Positions 46,264 to 54,031 of a stretch of 64,000 bases of DNA are shown piece by piece (position 1 is the first letter of the stretch; each line of letters begins with the position of its first letter). The stretch comes from Bryobacterales bacterium. GTDB taxonomy: Bacteria; Acidobacteriota; Terriglobia; Bryobacterales; Bryobacteraceae. Location: NCBI GenBank assembly GCA_020851555.1, contig JADZCM010000046.1, positions 1 through 64,000 on the forward strand, read 5' to 3'. The position numbers were made by a program, and so were the translations under genes. A model generated the notes under the pieces. The model saw nothing but the letters and a program-made list of their open reading frames with translations, was not told the origin of the DNA and did not search any database.

Positions 46264-47412
46264 TTGCGCATAGGCGTCAACGCGCTCTACCTGATCCCCG
46301 GGGGCGTGGGCGGCACGGAGACCTATCTGCGCAACCTGCTCGCCGCGCTGGCCGGCATCGACACACGAAACCAGTACGTCGTTTTCACCAACCGCGAGAC
46401 GGGGGACGCGCTGACGCCCGCCGGCCCTAATTTCAGAACCTCGCGGCAGCCGGTCCGCGCCGTCCTGCGGCCGGCGCGCATTCTGTGGGAACAGACCGCG
46501 CTGCCGCTGGCCGCCGCGCGGGAGCGGCTGGACGTCTTGTTGAATCCCGGCTTCACCATGCCGGCGCTCTGCCCCTGCCCGTCGGTCACGGTGTTTCACG
46601 ACCTCCAGCACATCCGGCATCCGGAGTTCTTTCGCCGGCTGGACCTGCCGGCATGGCGCCTGCTGCTGCGGCTGGCGGCGCGCCGTTCACGGCTGCTGGT
46701 CGCGGATTCCGAGGCCACCCAGGCGGACCTTCAGCGGTTCTACGGCGTCCCCGCCGCCAAGATCCGTTGCGTGCCGCTGGGGGTCAGCGAGCGATTCTTC
46801 GAGATAGGGCGCCAGCGCGCGGGCGTGGCGCCCGAGCGGTACCTGCTGGCTGTCTCCACTCTGCATCCGCACAAAAACCTCGACCGGCTGGTCCGGGCCT
46901 TCGCGCGGTTCCGTGAGCAAAACCAGGAGTTCCGGCTGGTGATCGCGGGGATGCGCGGTTTTTTCGCCTCGGAACTGGAGGCGTTAATCCTCGAACTGGG
47001 CCTGGGAACCTGCGTGGAATTGACCGGGTGGGTTTCACAGGAGCGGCTGGAGGACTTGTACCTTAGGGCGTGGGGCTACATCAACCCGACCCTGTTCGAG
47101 GGTTTCGGACTGCCGGTGCTGGAGGCGCTGGCAGCCGGAGTGCCGGCGGCATGCTCCGCGATTGAACCGGTGCGGAGCATTGCGGGCGACGCGGCGCTGC
47201 TCTTCGATCCAGCGAGCGAGGAGGCAATTTCCGGCGCCATGTCCCGCATCACTGGCGACCCCGCCCTGCGCACCCGCCTGGCTGCCGCCGGACCCCTGCG
47301 AGCCGCCCTGTTCACCTGGCGCAAGACCGCCGAGGGAACGCTCCAAGCGCTGGAGGAGTCGGCCCGCCCACGGCTTCGGGAGCCGGAGCCGGAGTCCCCG
47401 TCCCCGCGGTGA
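46264..47412 (+). CDS. Glycosyltransferase family 4 (GT-B)
   Basis: This is a 382-residue retaining GT-B transferase. I start it at TTG 46264 (RIGVNALYLIPGG), placed six bases after GAGAGG; GTG 46258 is also in frame. The N-terminal loop GGVGGTETYLRNLL binds the acceptor. The C-terminal domain has LAVSTLHPHKNLDRLVRAF and the donor-binding E-x7-E motif in NPTLFEGFGLPVLEALAAG. It is the last gene of the glycosylation cluster and 9 bases from the membrane TPR gene. Confidence 0.9.
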   Translation: MRIGVNALYLIPGGVGGTETYLRNLLAALAGIDTRNQYVVFTNRETGDALTPAGPNFRTSRQPVRAVLRPARILWEQTALPLAAARERLDVLLNPGFTMPALCPCPSVTVFHDLQHIRHPEFFRRLDLPAWRLLLRLAARRSRLLVADSEATQADLQRFYGVPAAKIRCVPLGVSERFFEIGRQRAGVAPERYLLAVSTLHPHKNLDRLVRAFARFREQNQEFRLVIAGMRGFFASELEALILELGLGTCVELTGWVSQERLEDLYLRAWGYINPTLFEGFGLPVLEALAAGVPAACSAIEPVRSIAGDAALLFDPASEEAISGAMSRITGDPALRTRLAAAGPLRAALFTWRKTAEGTLQALEESARPRLREPEPESPSPR

Positions 47413-47525
47413 GCGCCCCTCGCCGAACGCAGGTGAATCGCCACGGAGCAGCCGGCCGTAGCGCGCCATGCTGCGCCCGGTGAGAGCCGGAGCCGGAATC
47501 TGCGAAGATAAGAGTCCGGAGGGAT

Positions 47526-48335
47526 ATGCCTGGCGACGCAGCGCAGAGGGTGTGGGCCGACCTTGAGCGCATCCGTGCGGAAGCCCCGCTGGTCCACAAC
47601 ATCACGAACTACGTGGTGATGAACACGACGGCCAACGCCCTGCTGGCGATTGGCGCGTCTCCGGTCATGGCCCACGCCGTGGAGGAGGTGGAGGAGATGG
47701 CCGGCATCGCCCGGTCCCTGGTCCTCAACATCGGCACCCTCAGTCCCGTCTGGGTCGAGGCCATGATCAAGGCCGGCCGCCGGGCGAGAGCCAGGGGCAT
47801 TCCGGTGATCCTCGATCCTGTCGGCGCGGGCGCCACCCACTACCGCACCTCGACCGTTCACCGCCTGCTTCAGGAGGCGGCGCCTTCGGTCATCCGCGGC
47901 AACGCATCCGAGATCCGGGCGGTGCTGTACGCGGAGGACGCCACCAAGGGCGTGGACAGCACGCACACGGCCGAGGAGGCTCTCGACGCCGCGCGCATCC
48001 TGTCCGGGCACAGCCATGCCGTGGTTTCAGTCAGCGGCCCGGCGGACCTGATCGTCTCCGGGCGGTCCGTGATCCGCGTGGCCAACGGGCACCCCATGAT
48101 GCCGCGCGTGACCGGCCTCGGATGCACGGCTGCGGCGCTCATCGGCGCGTTCGCCGCGGTGAACGAGTCGCCCTGGAGAGCGGCCGCGCATGCCATGGCC
48201 GTTCTGGGCATCGCCGGCGAGATGGCCGCGGAACGATCGCCGGGACCGGGCAGCCTCCAGATGCACTTGCTGGATGCGCTCTATACTCTGGCGGAGCCGG
48301 ACATCCGCGACCGGCTGAAAATGGTGGAGGAGTGA
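47526..48335 (+). CDS. thiM: Hydroxyethylthiazole kinase ThiM
   Basis: ThiM phosphorylates 4-methyl-5-(2-hydroxyethyl)thiazole in thiamine salvage. The 269 residues show the family N-terminus APLVHNITNYVVMNTTANAL, then GASPVMAHAVEEVEEM, ILDPVGAGAT and the catalytic Cys region VTGLGCTAAALIGAF. ATG 47526 follows a GGAGG. The stop overlaps the thiE start (GTGA). The 113 bases upstream do not show a recognisable TPP riboswitch. Confidence 0.95.
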   Translation: MPGDAAQRVWADLERIRAEAPLVHNITNYVVMNTTANALLAIGASPVMAHAVEEVEEMAGIARSLVLNIGTLSPVWVEAMIKAGRRARARGIPVILDPVGAGATHYRTSTVHRLLQEAAPSVIRGNASEIRAVLYAEDATKGVDSTHTAEEALDAARILSGHSHAVVSVSGPADLIVSGRSVIRVANGHPMMPRVTGLGCTAAALIGAFAAVNESPWRAAAHAMAVLGIAGEMAAERSPGPGSLQMHLLDALYTLAEPDIRDRLKMVEE

Positions 48336-48967
48336 GCCGCGCCGCTGACTGGAGCCTGTACCTGGTCACGGACCGCCGCCTCACAGGAGGCCGCCCGCTG
48401 GAGGAGATTGTGCTGGCGGCCGCCCGCGGAGGCGTCACCGCCGTGCAGTTGCGCGAGAAGGACGCCCCGGCCAGGCAGTTTGTAGAACTGGCGCGCCGGC
48501 TCAAAGCCGTGCTGACGCCACTGGATGTCCCGCTGATCATTAACGACCGGCTGGACGTCGCCCTGGCCGCAGGGGCTGACGGCGTGCATATCGGCCAGTC
48601 GGACCTGGCCATCGCCGACGTGCGCCGCATAGCCGGGCCGGACCTGCTGGTGGGCCTGACCGTCGAGTCGATGGATCAGGCCATGGAGGCGGAAGACCTC
48701 GACCCGGACTACCTGGGGGTGAGTCCCATCTTCGCCACGCCCACCAAGACCGACACGGGGGCTCCCTGGGGTATCCAAGGACTCGCGGCGCTGCGCGCCC
48801 GCTCCCGCCACGTCCTGGTGGCGATCGGCGGACTCAGCCATTCCAACGCAGGCCAGGTCATGCGGGCGGGCGCGGATGGAATCGCCGTAGTCTCGGCCAT
48901 CTGCTCGGCCCCCGACCCCGAAGCCGCGGCGCGGGAACTGAAACGCAGCCTTTCCCGTAAGGGATAA
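48332..48967 (+). CDS. thiE: Thiamine-phosphate synthase ThiE
   Basis: ThiE condenses HMP pyrophosphate with thiazole phosphate to thiamine phosphate. The GTG start at 48332 overlaps the thiM stop and gives 211 residues. Conserved segments are LYLVTDRRL, GGVTAVQLREKDAPARQF, LIINDRLDVALAAGADGVHI, LGVSPIFATPTKTD and VAIGGLSHSNAG. With ThiM it forms a compact thiamine salvage pair; no thiC, thiD or thiG is in the window. Confidence 0.95.
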   Translation: MSRAADWSLYLVTDRRLTGGRPLEEIVLAAARGGVTAVQLREKDAPARQFVELARRLKAVLTPLDVPLIINDRLDVALAAGADGVHIGQSDLAIADVRRIAGPDLLVGLTVESMDQAMEAEDLDPDYLGVSPIFATPTKTDTGAPWGIQGLAALRARSRHVLVAIGGLSHSNAGQVMRAGADGIAVVSAICSAPDPEAAARELKRSLSRKG

Positions 48968-49083
48968 GCCCATCATCGAGGGGGAGGGGCAGGGCCCCCG
49001 GCCACACCCGGTCTGCCGAGAGAGGGCGGGTTCCGAATCCTCTCGCAACCCTCCGCTATTGGGCTGCCTGCCGCGAGGCCGCG

Positions 49084-50562
49084 TTAACGCGCCAGCCGGA
49101 TCACGATGTGGGTGGCGATAGTGTCGAAAGCCGATTGCAACTGCGTGGCGTCCGGGGCATTCACGTAAATGCCTCGCGGCTGATTCTTCTGCTGGTTGTA
49201 GAACGTCGGCCCGGCGCCGGGCGCGGACGCCAGCGCGGAGTCGTTGGCGAGTTTCATCAGTAGTTGTTCGTCCGGAACATCGCTCCCGGTCGGGTCGGTG
49301 TTCAGGCCGAGGGTGTAGATCATGGGCTTCAACGTCGGGTGCGTGCGGATCACCGTGGCCTGGTTGTCCAAGGCGTTGGCCGACGCCTTGGTGATTTCCC
49401 GCGGCAGGTCCACACGAGTCAGGTTGGCCGCGGACCCAAAGAACGACACATAGGGATTGCTGTAGGTGCTGTACGTGCCCGCCAAAGCGTTGCCGTAGTA
49501 GTCGGTCGCAGGCATGCGTGAGACGTTGTTGCGGGCTAATTTCAGGTCGCTACGGAAAGTGCAGTTATTCGTACCCTCAGTGGAGTACGTGGCGCCGCCT
49601 GTTACACCCGTGAGCGTGCGCTCCATAAGTCCGGCGGTGGTGCCGGTCGGCGCGTTGTCGGCCCACTGGGCGAGCACCCCGATCATGCGGGGCGGGGACG
49701 TCGCGGGGGAACTGCAACTTCCGAGCTTGTAGGGATAGAAGTCTCCCGTTACCCCGTTGGGGATGCCGTCCGTCATGAAGACGACCACGTTGGCGCGCGT
49801 GCTGCTGTTCACTCTGATAAGTTCGTCATACGCGGCGTGCAACGCCTCCGCCGAACCGGTATTGGAGTCACACGTTATAGAACTGATAATCGAACTGACT
49901 GTCTGTCCGGACTTATCCGGCGTCGTGAAATCAGTCCGGGCCTGGTAGGTGAATTGCCCGGAATGATACACCACCAGCCCCAGCATGTCGCGTCCCGGCG
50001 CGAAGTGGCGGGTGAATTCGATGGCGTCGTCGCGCATGATGGCGCAGGCCGTCCTCCCGGTGGGCGGCACCAGCCGGTTCATGGATGAGGAGCGGTCCAG
50101 CACTAGAATCACCAGGGCGTCCCGCCGCCCGGCCTGGGTGGAGACCGACACCTTCGAGTTGTCGTTGCCGAAGACCCCCAGGAAAAAGATCGGCGCGTCT
50201 ACCGAGGCGGTGACGGAGATGGTGCGGTAGTTGGGCGTCGTCGTGTCGTCGACGACCGGCGTGGGGAAGTTGAGGTTGGTGGTGCCCCAGTACCCGTCCG
50301 GCCAGTTGGCATGGAAGAACTTCGTGGCGGCGTCGCGCGCACTGGTGCGCTGCGCGGCTGCGTTGGCGCCGCGGCTCAGGGCCCGCGCGCCGGCGAGCAC
50401 GGCCGCATCCGAAGCCGCCATCAGCTTCGTCCGTATGAGGTAGAGCATGGTCAGGTCAATGGCCAGGCCTACCAGCGGAATGATGGTGAAAAGCGCCAAC
50501 GTCGTAGTAATGATGGCGATGCCCCGGCTACGCGGCCGTCGCCTGTTGACGGTTGTCTTCAT
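49084..50562 (-). CDS. TadG-like pilus-assembly protein with VWA domain
   Basis: This 492-residue protein starts at ATG 50562, behind a GGGGGAGG sequence. The N-terminal region RSRGIAIITTTLALFTIIPL followed by DLTMLYLIRTKLMAASDAAV is a TadE/TadG prepilin-like segment. A von Willebrand A domain follows, with MIDAS LVLDRSSSM (DxSxS) and VVVFMTDGIPNG. Several Cys in CDSNTG, GSCSSP and NNCTF may form disulfides. It is the last of three leftward pilus-type genes and probably sits in the envelope with its VWA domain outside. The Tad machinery itself (ATPase, secretin) is not in the window. Confidence 0.82.
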   Translation of the reverse strand: MKTTVNRRRPRSRGIAIITTTLALFTIIPLVGLAIDLTMLYLIRTKLMAASDAAVLAGARALSRGANAAAQRTSARDAATKFFHANWPDGYWGTTNLNFPTPVVDDTTTPNYRTISVTASVDAPIFFLGVFGNDNSKVSVSTQAGRRDALVILVLDRSSSMNRLVPPTGRTACAIMRDDAIEFTRHFAPGRDMLGLVVYHSGQFTYQARTDFTTPDKSGQTVSSIISSITCDSNTGSAEALHAAYDELIRVNSSTRANVVVFMTDGIPNGVTGDFYPYKLGSCSSPATSPPRMIGVLAQWADNAPTGTTAGLMERTLTGVTGGATYSTEGTNNCTFRSDLKLARNNVSRMPATDYYGNALAGTYSTYSNPYVSFFGSAANLTRVDLPREITKASANALDNQATVIRTHPTLKPMIYTLGLNTDPTGSDVPDEQLLMKLANDSALASAPGAGPTFYNQQKNQPRGIYVNAPDATQLQSAFDTIATHIVIRLAR

Positions 50563-50582
50563 GGGAACACGCACCTCCCCCT

Positions 50583-51224
50583 CTAAAACACTACTCGCCA
50601 CGACACCCCCGGGTGCTCCAATACCCCCGGCAGGGCAAGGTCCGGGAAATTGAATCTGCTTTCGACCAGGTATGCCAGTTCCGATTCGGCAAGGTCAATC
50701 ACGGAAGAGAAAGCATTCGCGCGGGCTGAGACCTGGTTGGCGTAGTCGGTGACGGCTCCGGACTGCGCATTCACCAGGCTCGCCTCGGGCGATCCGTAGG
50801 CGCTGGCGAGCAACGTATTGTTGCCCACCACCACCCGGCGCGTGAGCACGATGTGCCCGGCGTTGGAACAGTTGCACGTGGACGCCATGCGGGTCAGAAT
50901 CGAAAACACCAGGACGCCATTGCCCGCGGCGCTGCCCGTGGCGCCGCCCACCGTCTGCGCCATTCCAAGGCCCTGCGCGAGTTTCGGCAGATCCGGTCGC
51001 GACGTCGACCCGACGAGCAGTTCCTGGTTGGCCGCCTCCGAAAAATCCACGCCCCGCACGAACATGCGTCCAACGTCGCGGGTGAGTTGCGCCGCGTGCA
51101 GAGAGCGCGACAGCGTGAACCCGATACTGAGAAGCCCCAGGATCAGCGGCACCAGCAGGAACGCGCCCACCAGGACGAACTCGACGTACGCGCCGCCTCT
51201 TTGATTGACGTTCCGCCTACGCAT
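50583..51224 (-). CDS. TadE-like pilus-assembly protein
   Basis: This is a 213-residue protein. ATG 51224 follows GGGGGAGGTGGAG. The N-terminus RRRNVNQRGGAYVEFVLVGA has the Gly-x-x-x-x-Glu pattern of TadE-like pseudopilins and leads into a single hydrophobic helix (FVLVGAFLLVPLILGLLSIG). The remainder is predicted extracytoplasmic, with a CNC motif (MASTCNCSNAG). It lies between a second TadE-like gene (13 bases upstream) and the TadG-like gene (20 bases downstream). Confidence 0.8.
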   Translation of the reverse strand: MRRRNVNQRGGAYVEFVLVGAFLLVPLILGLLSIGFTLSRSLHAAQLTRDVGRMFVRGVDFSEAANQELLVGSTSRPDLPKLAQGLGMAQTVGGATGSAAGNGVLVFSILTRMASTCNCSNAGHIVLTRRVVVGNNTLLASAYGSPEASLVNAQSGAVTDYANQVSARANAFSSVIDLAESELAYLVESRFNFPDLALPGVLEHPGVSWRVVF

Positions 51225-51237
51225 ACTCCACCTCCCC

Positions 51238-51747
51238 CTACGGACAAACCATCGGCACTGGATTCTCAGTGATCGGACATCCGCCGATCGGGCACCGCTC
51301 CACAATGTCGGACGAACTAACGGTGATCCGGAACGGATCCGCGGTCCGCAGCACCGCGCCGAGCGGAGTATAGCTGAAGTCATTCACCGAGACCACGAGT
51401 ACGTCGCCCTGCGTGCCCGAAGTGGCCGCGCCCGTGTCGGGGGTGAAGTAGTTCACCGCAATCTTACAGGCGCCCTGAGAGCCGTTCAGAAACCCCAACG
51501 CTTCGGCCTGCACGGCCGCGCGAATCGAGTCGTTCAGGTAGGTATGCCCGCCGAACTGGCTGCCTGTGGCCCCGATCCTGACCCCATTCCGGACGGCTTG
51601 CTGAAGGGTGGACCGGATAAAGAGCAGCATGGAGAGGTCCATAACCAGGAAAATCAGTCCGAAAAGCAGGACCACGGTCACGCCGGCCTCGATGGCGGTC
51701 TGGCCTCGCTCGCTGCTCCTTCCGCGACGCCATGCCTGTCTTGTCAT
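51238..51747 (-). CDS. TadE-like pilus-assembly protein
   Basis: This is a 169-residue protein starting at ATG 51747. SSERGQTAIEAGVTVVLLFG carries the prepilin-like Gly and Glu before a hydrophobic helix (VVLLFGLIFLVMDLSMLLFI), as in the TadE family. The C-terminal part is soluble and ends with paired Cys (ERCPIGGCPITENPVPMVCP). It is the first gene of the leftward pilus-type triad. Its upstream region is shared with the divergent ECF sigma operon. Confidence 0.8.
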   Translation of the reverse strand: MTRQAWRRGRSSERGQTAIEAGVTVVLLFGLIFLVMDLSMLLFIRSTLQQAVRNGVRIGATGSQFGGHTYLNDSIRAAVQAEALGFLNGSQGACKIAVNYFTPDTGAATSGTQGDVLVVSVNDFSYTPLGAVLRTADPFRITVSSSDIVERCPIGGCPITENPVPMVCP

Positions 51748-51937
51748 ATCGCCCTCGCGGTGTCCTTCGACTCCAGGACAGCTCGCTGGTAAGACGATTC
51801 GGTTGGTGGATTTATTTACGCGCCGCCGGATCTGCAACGCGTTTAGTACTGGGGAGTCTCCTAGTGCGGAAGAACCATAACCTAAGTTAGCATTCCCTAT
51901 TCGACACGGGAATGATAAGTTATTCTCAGCAACCACA
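51748..51937. promoter_or_regulatory. Divergent regulatory region with an inverted repeat
   Basis: This comparatively AT-rich 190-base gap lies between the TadE-type triad and the ECF sigma gene. It contains a perfect 7-base inverted repeat, CATTCCC (51891-51897) and GGGAATG (51908-51914), with a 10-base spacer. The size and position suit an operator. No reliable -35/-10 pair was identified. Confidence 0.4.
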
Positions 51938-52492
51938 GTGATTGGCGTACCACATGGCACCGCCGGGAGCGAGGCGTCCGTGTCCCCGCACGGCGTGGAC
52001 GTGGAAACGGAGCAGGCCGTCGTGAATCTGTACCGAAGCCAGTTTGAAGGCTTGTTCCGCTTCGCCATGACCATCACCCGGGACCGGGCGCTGGCCGAAG
52101 ACGCGATCCAGGATACGTTTCTGCGTTATTTCATCGCGCTCCGCGAGGACCACCTGATTCGCAACCCGCCCGCCTGGCTTTACCGCGTGTTGCGGAACCG
52201 GTTGCTGGATGACCGGCGGAGGAGCAGTCCGGAGGCTTTCGGCGGGGACGCCCCGCAGCTCGCCTCCAACGGTGACAGTTGCCCCGAGGCTGCCTTCCGG
52301 CACGAAGAAACGTCGGCGGATTTACGGGCCTCGCTGACGGGCCGCGAGCTGGAGTGCCTTCAGCTTCGCGTGGAAGGACTGAGTTACCGGGAAATCGCCT
52401 CCACGCTCGGGATTCGTCCGGGCACGGTGGGCGCTCTGCTGGCTAGAGCTTTGAATAAGAGCCGCCAGGTTCTGGAACCGAACGGGAGTTAG
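51938..52492 (+). CDS. ECF-type RNA polymerase sigma factor
   Basis: This is a sigma factor of up to 184 residues, with region 2 (VNLYRSQFEGLFRFAMTITR, DAIQDTFLRYFIAL, PPAWLYRVLRNRLLDDRRR) and region 4 (LECLQLRVEGLSYREIASTL, GTVGALLARALNKSRQVL). It is a short ECF form without region 3. The start is uncertain: GTG 51938 is the longest, GTG 51980 or later is possible, and no clear SD helps. Downstream lie a small zinc-finger protein and a membrane protein, a typical sigma/anti-sigma arrangement. Confidence 0.9.
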   Translation: MIGVPHGTAGSEASVSPHGVDVETEQAVVNLYRSQFEGLFRFAMTITRDRALAEDAIQDTFLRYFIALREDHLIRNPPAWLYRVLRNRLLDDRRRSSPEAFGGDAPQLASNGDSCPEAAFRHEETSADLRASLTGRELECLQLRVEGLSYREIASTLGIRPGTVGALLARALNKSRQVLEPNGS

Positions 52493-52497
52493 CGGGC

Positions 52498-53004
52498 ATG
52501 TACATATGGAAATGGCTGGCGCGCCGCGTCAGCCGCGTGTTGGGCCATCCCAGCTCTACCCGGCTGCTCGACTGGGTGGCCGGAGAACTCGACGGAAGGC
52601 TCCAGGCGGCGACCAGCGGCCACGTCTTCACCTGCACGAAGTGCCAGCGGGAGACGGAACGCATAAGGGCGCTGCTCGCGCGGTCCTCAGCCGCACTGGA
52701 CTACGCCGCCGCACCGCCCTCCGCCGAGCACGCCGTTGAGAGGCTGCCGGAGTTGCTTCGCAACCAGGCGCTGATACGGGCCACGCAGGAGCGCTACCGC
52801 CAGGAGCGCGCGCTGCGGCTGGCCGCCGTGTTGCGCCCCTACCTCGGGCAGTATCCCCTGTCGTTGTTGGAACGTTCGGAAAGCGGAGAATACGTCCCGC
52901 GGGCATGCCGCCTCGCCGGGCTTTTTCTTGGCAGCCAGGCGGCCGCCGCGCTCACCGACGTACCGGGTCTGGAGGCCGCGAGGCCGGAGGGTCACATCCC
53001 ATGA
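52498..53004 (+). CDS. Putative anti-sigma factor with zinc-finger (ZAS-like) motif
   Basis: This 168-residue soluble protein starts at ATG 52498, 5 bases after the sigma factor stop. LLDWVAGELDGRLQAAT followed by SGHVFTCTKC gives the H-x3-C-x2-C motif of zinc-binding anti-sigma domains. The rest is helical and Arg/Leu/Ala-rich (RATQERYRQERALRLAAVLR). Unlike most ECF anti-sigma factors it has no membrane helix of its own. A membrane protein gene overlaps its end by four bases and could supply the membrane or sensing part. Confidence 0.68.
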   Translation: MYIWKWLARRVSRVLGHPSSTRLLDWVAGELDGRLQAATSGHVFTCTKCQRETERIRALLARSSAALDYAAAPPSAEHAVERLPELLRNQALIRATQERYRQERALRLAAVLRPYLGQYPLSLLERSESGEYVPRACRLAGLFLGSQAAAALTDVPGLEAARPEGHIP

Positions 53005-53951
53005 GTCTCACGGCAAACACTACAGCCTGGATGGCCCTGGCTCACGATGGCGGGTCGGCTTTGACGCTCCGCTGGGTCAGCCAGGCTTCCCGCTGGCCCT
53101 GGCTTATCTTCGCCGTGGCAACCGCGGCTGCCGTCGGCGGCGGGGCGGGTTGGGCGATCCTGGGTTATCCCGCGGGCGCCGCCAGTTTCTGGTGGCGGGT
53201 CGGGGCTGTGTCGCTTACCATGCTGGCCTTCGGCGAATACATCCTCTGCCTGGCTTGCTGGCGGTTCTTCGAGCAGGGCGCGCCGCTCAGGAGGGGATGG
53301 CTGTTCCTTACCCTCGCCGCCGGGGTGCGGGCCGCGGGGGTGACCGTGGCGGCGCTCACGGGTGGTTTCGGCATTGACAGCGGGTCGATGGCCAGCGGCA
53401 GAACCGTGCATGCGGCTGCCACCTGGGGCCTGGGACTGGCGATCGCCAACCCGCTGACGACCGGCTTGTCGCTGGCCGGTCTGTGCTACGTTCTCAAGAC
53501 CTGCCGGGAGGGGGGCTTGCTGCGCAAGCCGTCCCCCGGAGAGGTGGGCTTCCTGGTTCCCCTGGTGCTCTTCCTGGGCGCGAGGTCCTTCACCGCACTG
53601 CGGTCCGCGGCGGGCGTGCCGGGCGCCGCCGGCTTGCTGAGCGGCGCCAGCGCCCTGGCCGGTCCGCTGCTGGGGCTGTTTCTGGCGGCGGCGGTATTGC
53701 TGTGCCGGCCGGTTCAGCAGATGGGCGAGGGCCTGATCGCGCGCTGCTGGGGAGCGAGCATCGCCGCGGCCTTCCTGACGGTGGCCGGCGTGCTGGGCAA
53801 CTGGGCCACCAGCGCGGGCTATCTGCCCTGGCAGTACGGCATCTTCAACTCGCTGGCCTGGCTGCTGGCGGCGACGGCCTTCACGCTCGCGCCGGCTCAC
53901 CAGGTGGAGGCCGTGGTGCGCGCCCGGCATCCCTGGCTTCGAAGCTCCTAG
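53001..53951 (+). CDS. Multi-span membrane protein of unknown function
   Basis: This 316-residue protein starts at ATG 53001 (ATGA overlap with the anti-sigma-like gene). About eight hydrophobic segments are visible, for example WPWLIFAVATAAAVGGGAGW, VGFLVPLVLFLGA and GPLLGLFLAAAVLLC, and soluble domains are lacking. The family is not recognised; the overall look is vaguely like DmsC/NrfD-type quinone-site proteins, but no signature supports that. Its position after sigma and anti-sigma genes suggests a role in signal input or as a regulated product. Confidence 0.65.
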   Translation: MSLTANTTAWMALAHDGGSALTLRWVSQASRWPWLIFAVATAAAVGGGAGWAILGYPAGAASFWWRVGAVSLTMLAFGEYILCLACWRFFEQGAPLRRGWLFLTLAAGVRAAGVTVAALTGGFGIDSGSMASGRTVHAAATWGLGLAIANPLTTGLSLAGLCYVLKTCREGGLLRKPSPGEVGFLVPLVLFLGARSFTALRSAAGVPGAAGLLSGASALAGPLLGLFLAAAVLLCRPVQQMGEGLIARCWGASIAAAFLTVAGVLGNWATSAGYLPWQYGIFNSLAWLLAATAFTLAPAHQVEAVVRARHPWLRSS

Positions 53952-54031
53952 CCTGAGCCTCGCTCCATCCCGCGGCGATCACGCTGCGCCGGGTTCTCCC
54001 GGACCACGCGTGGACGTCCGTTCCGCGCCGT

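Noticed and set aside
47413-47525. Possible TPP riboswitch before thiM
   Set aside because: No thi-box elements (CTGAGA with a partner ACCTGA-type segment) are present in the 113-base gap.
48968-49083. Hairpins between thiE and the TadG-like gene (CGAGAG/CTCTCG arms)
   Set aside because: Short arms without a T-run at high GC; not distinguishable from chance.
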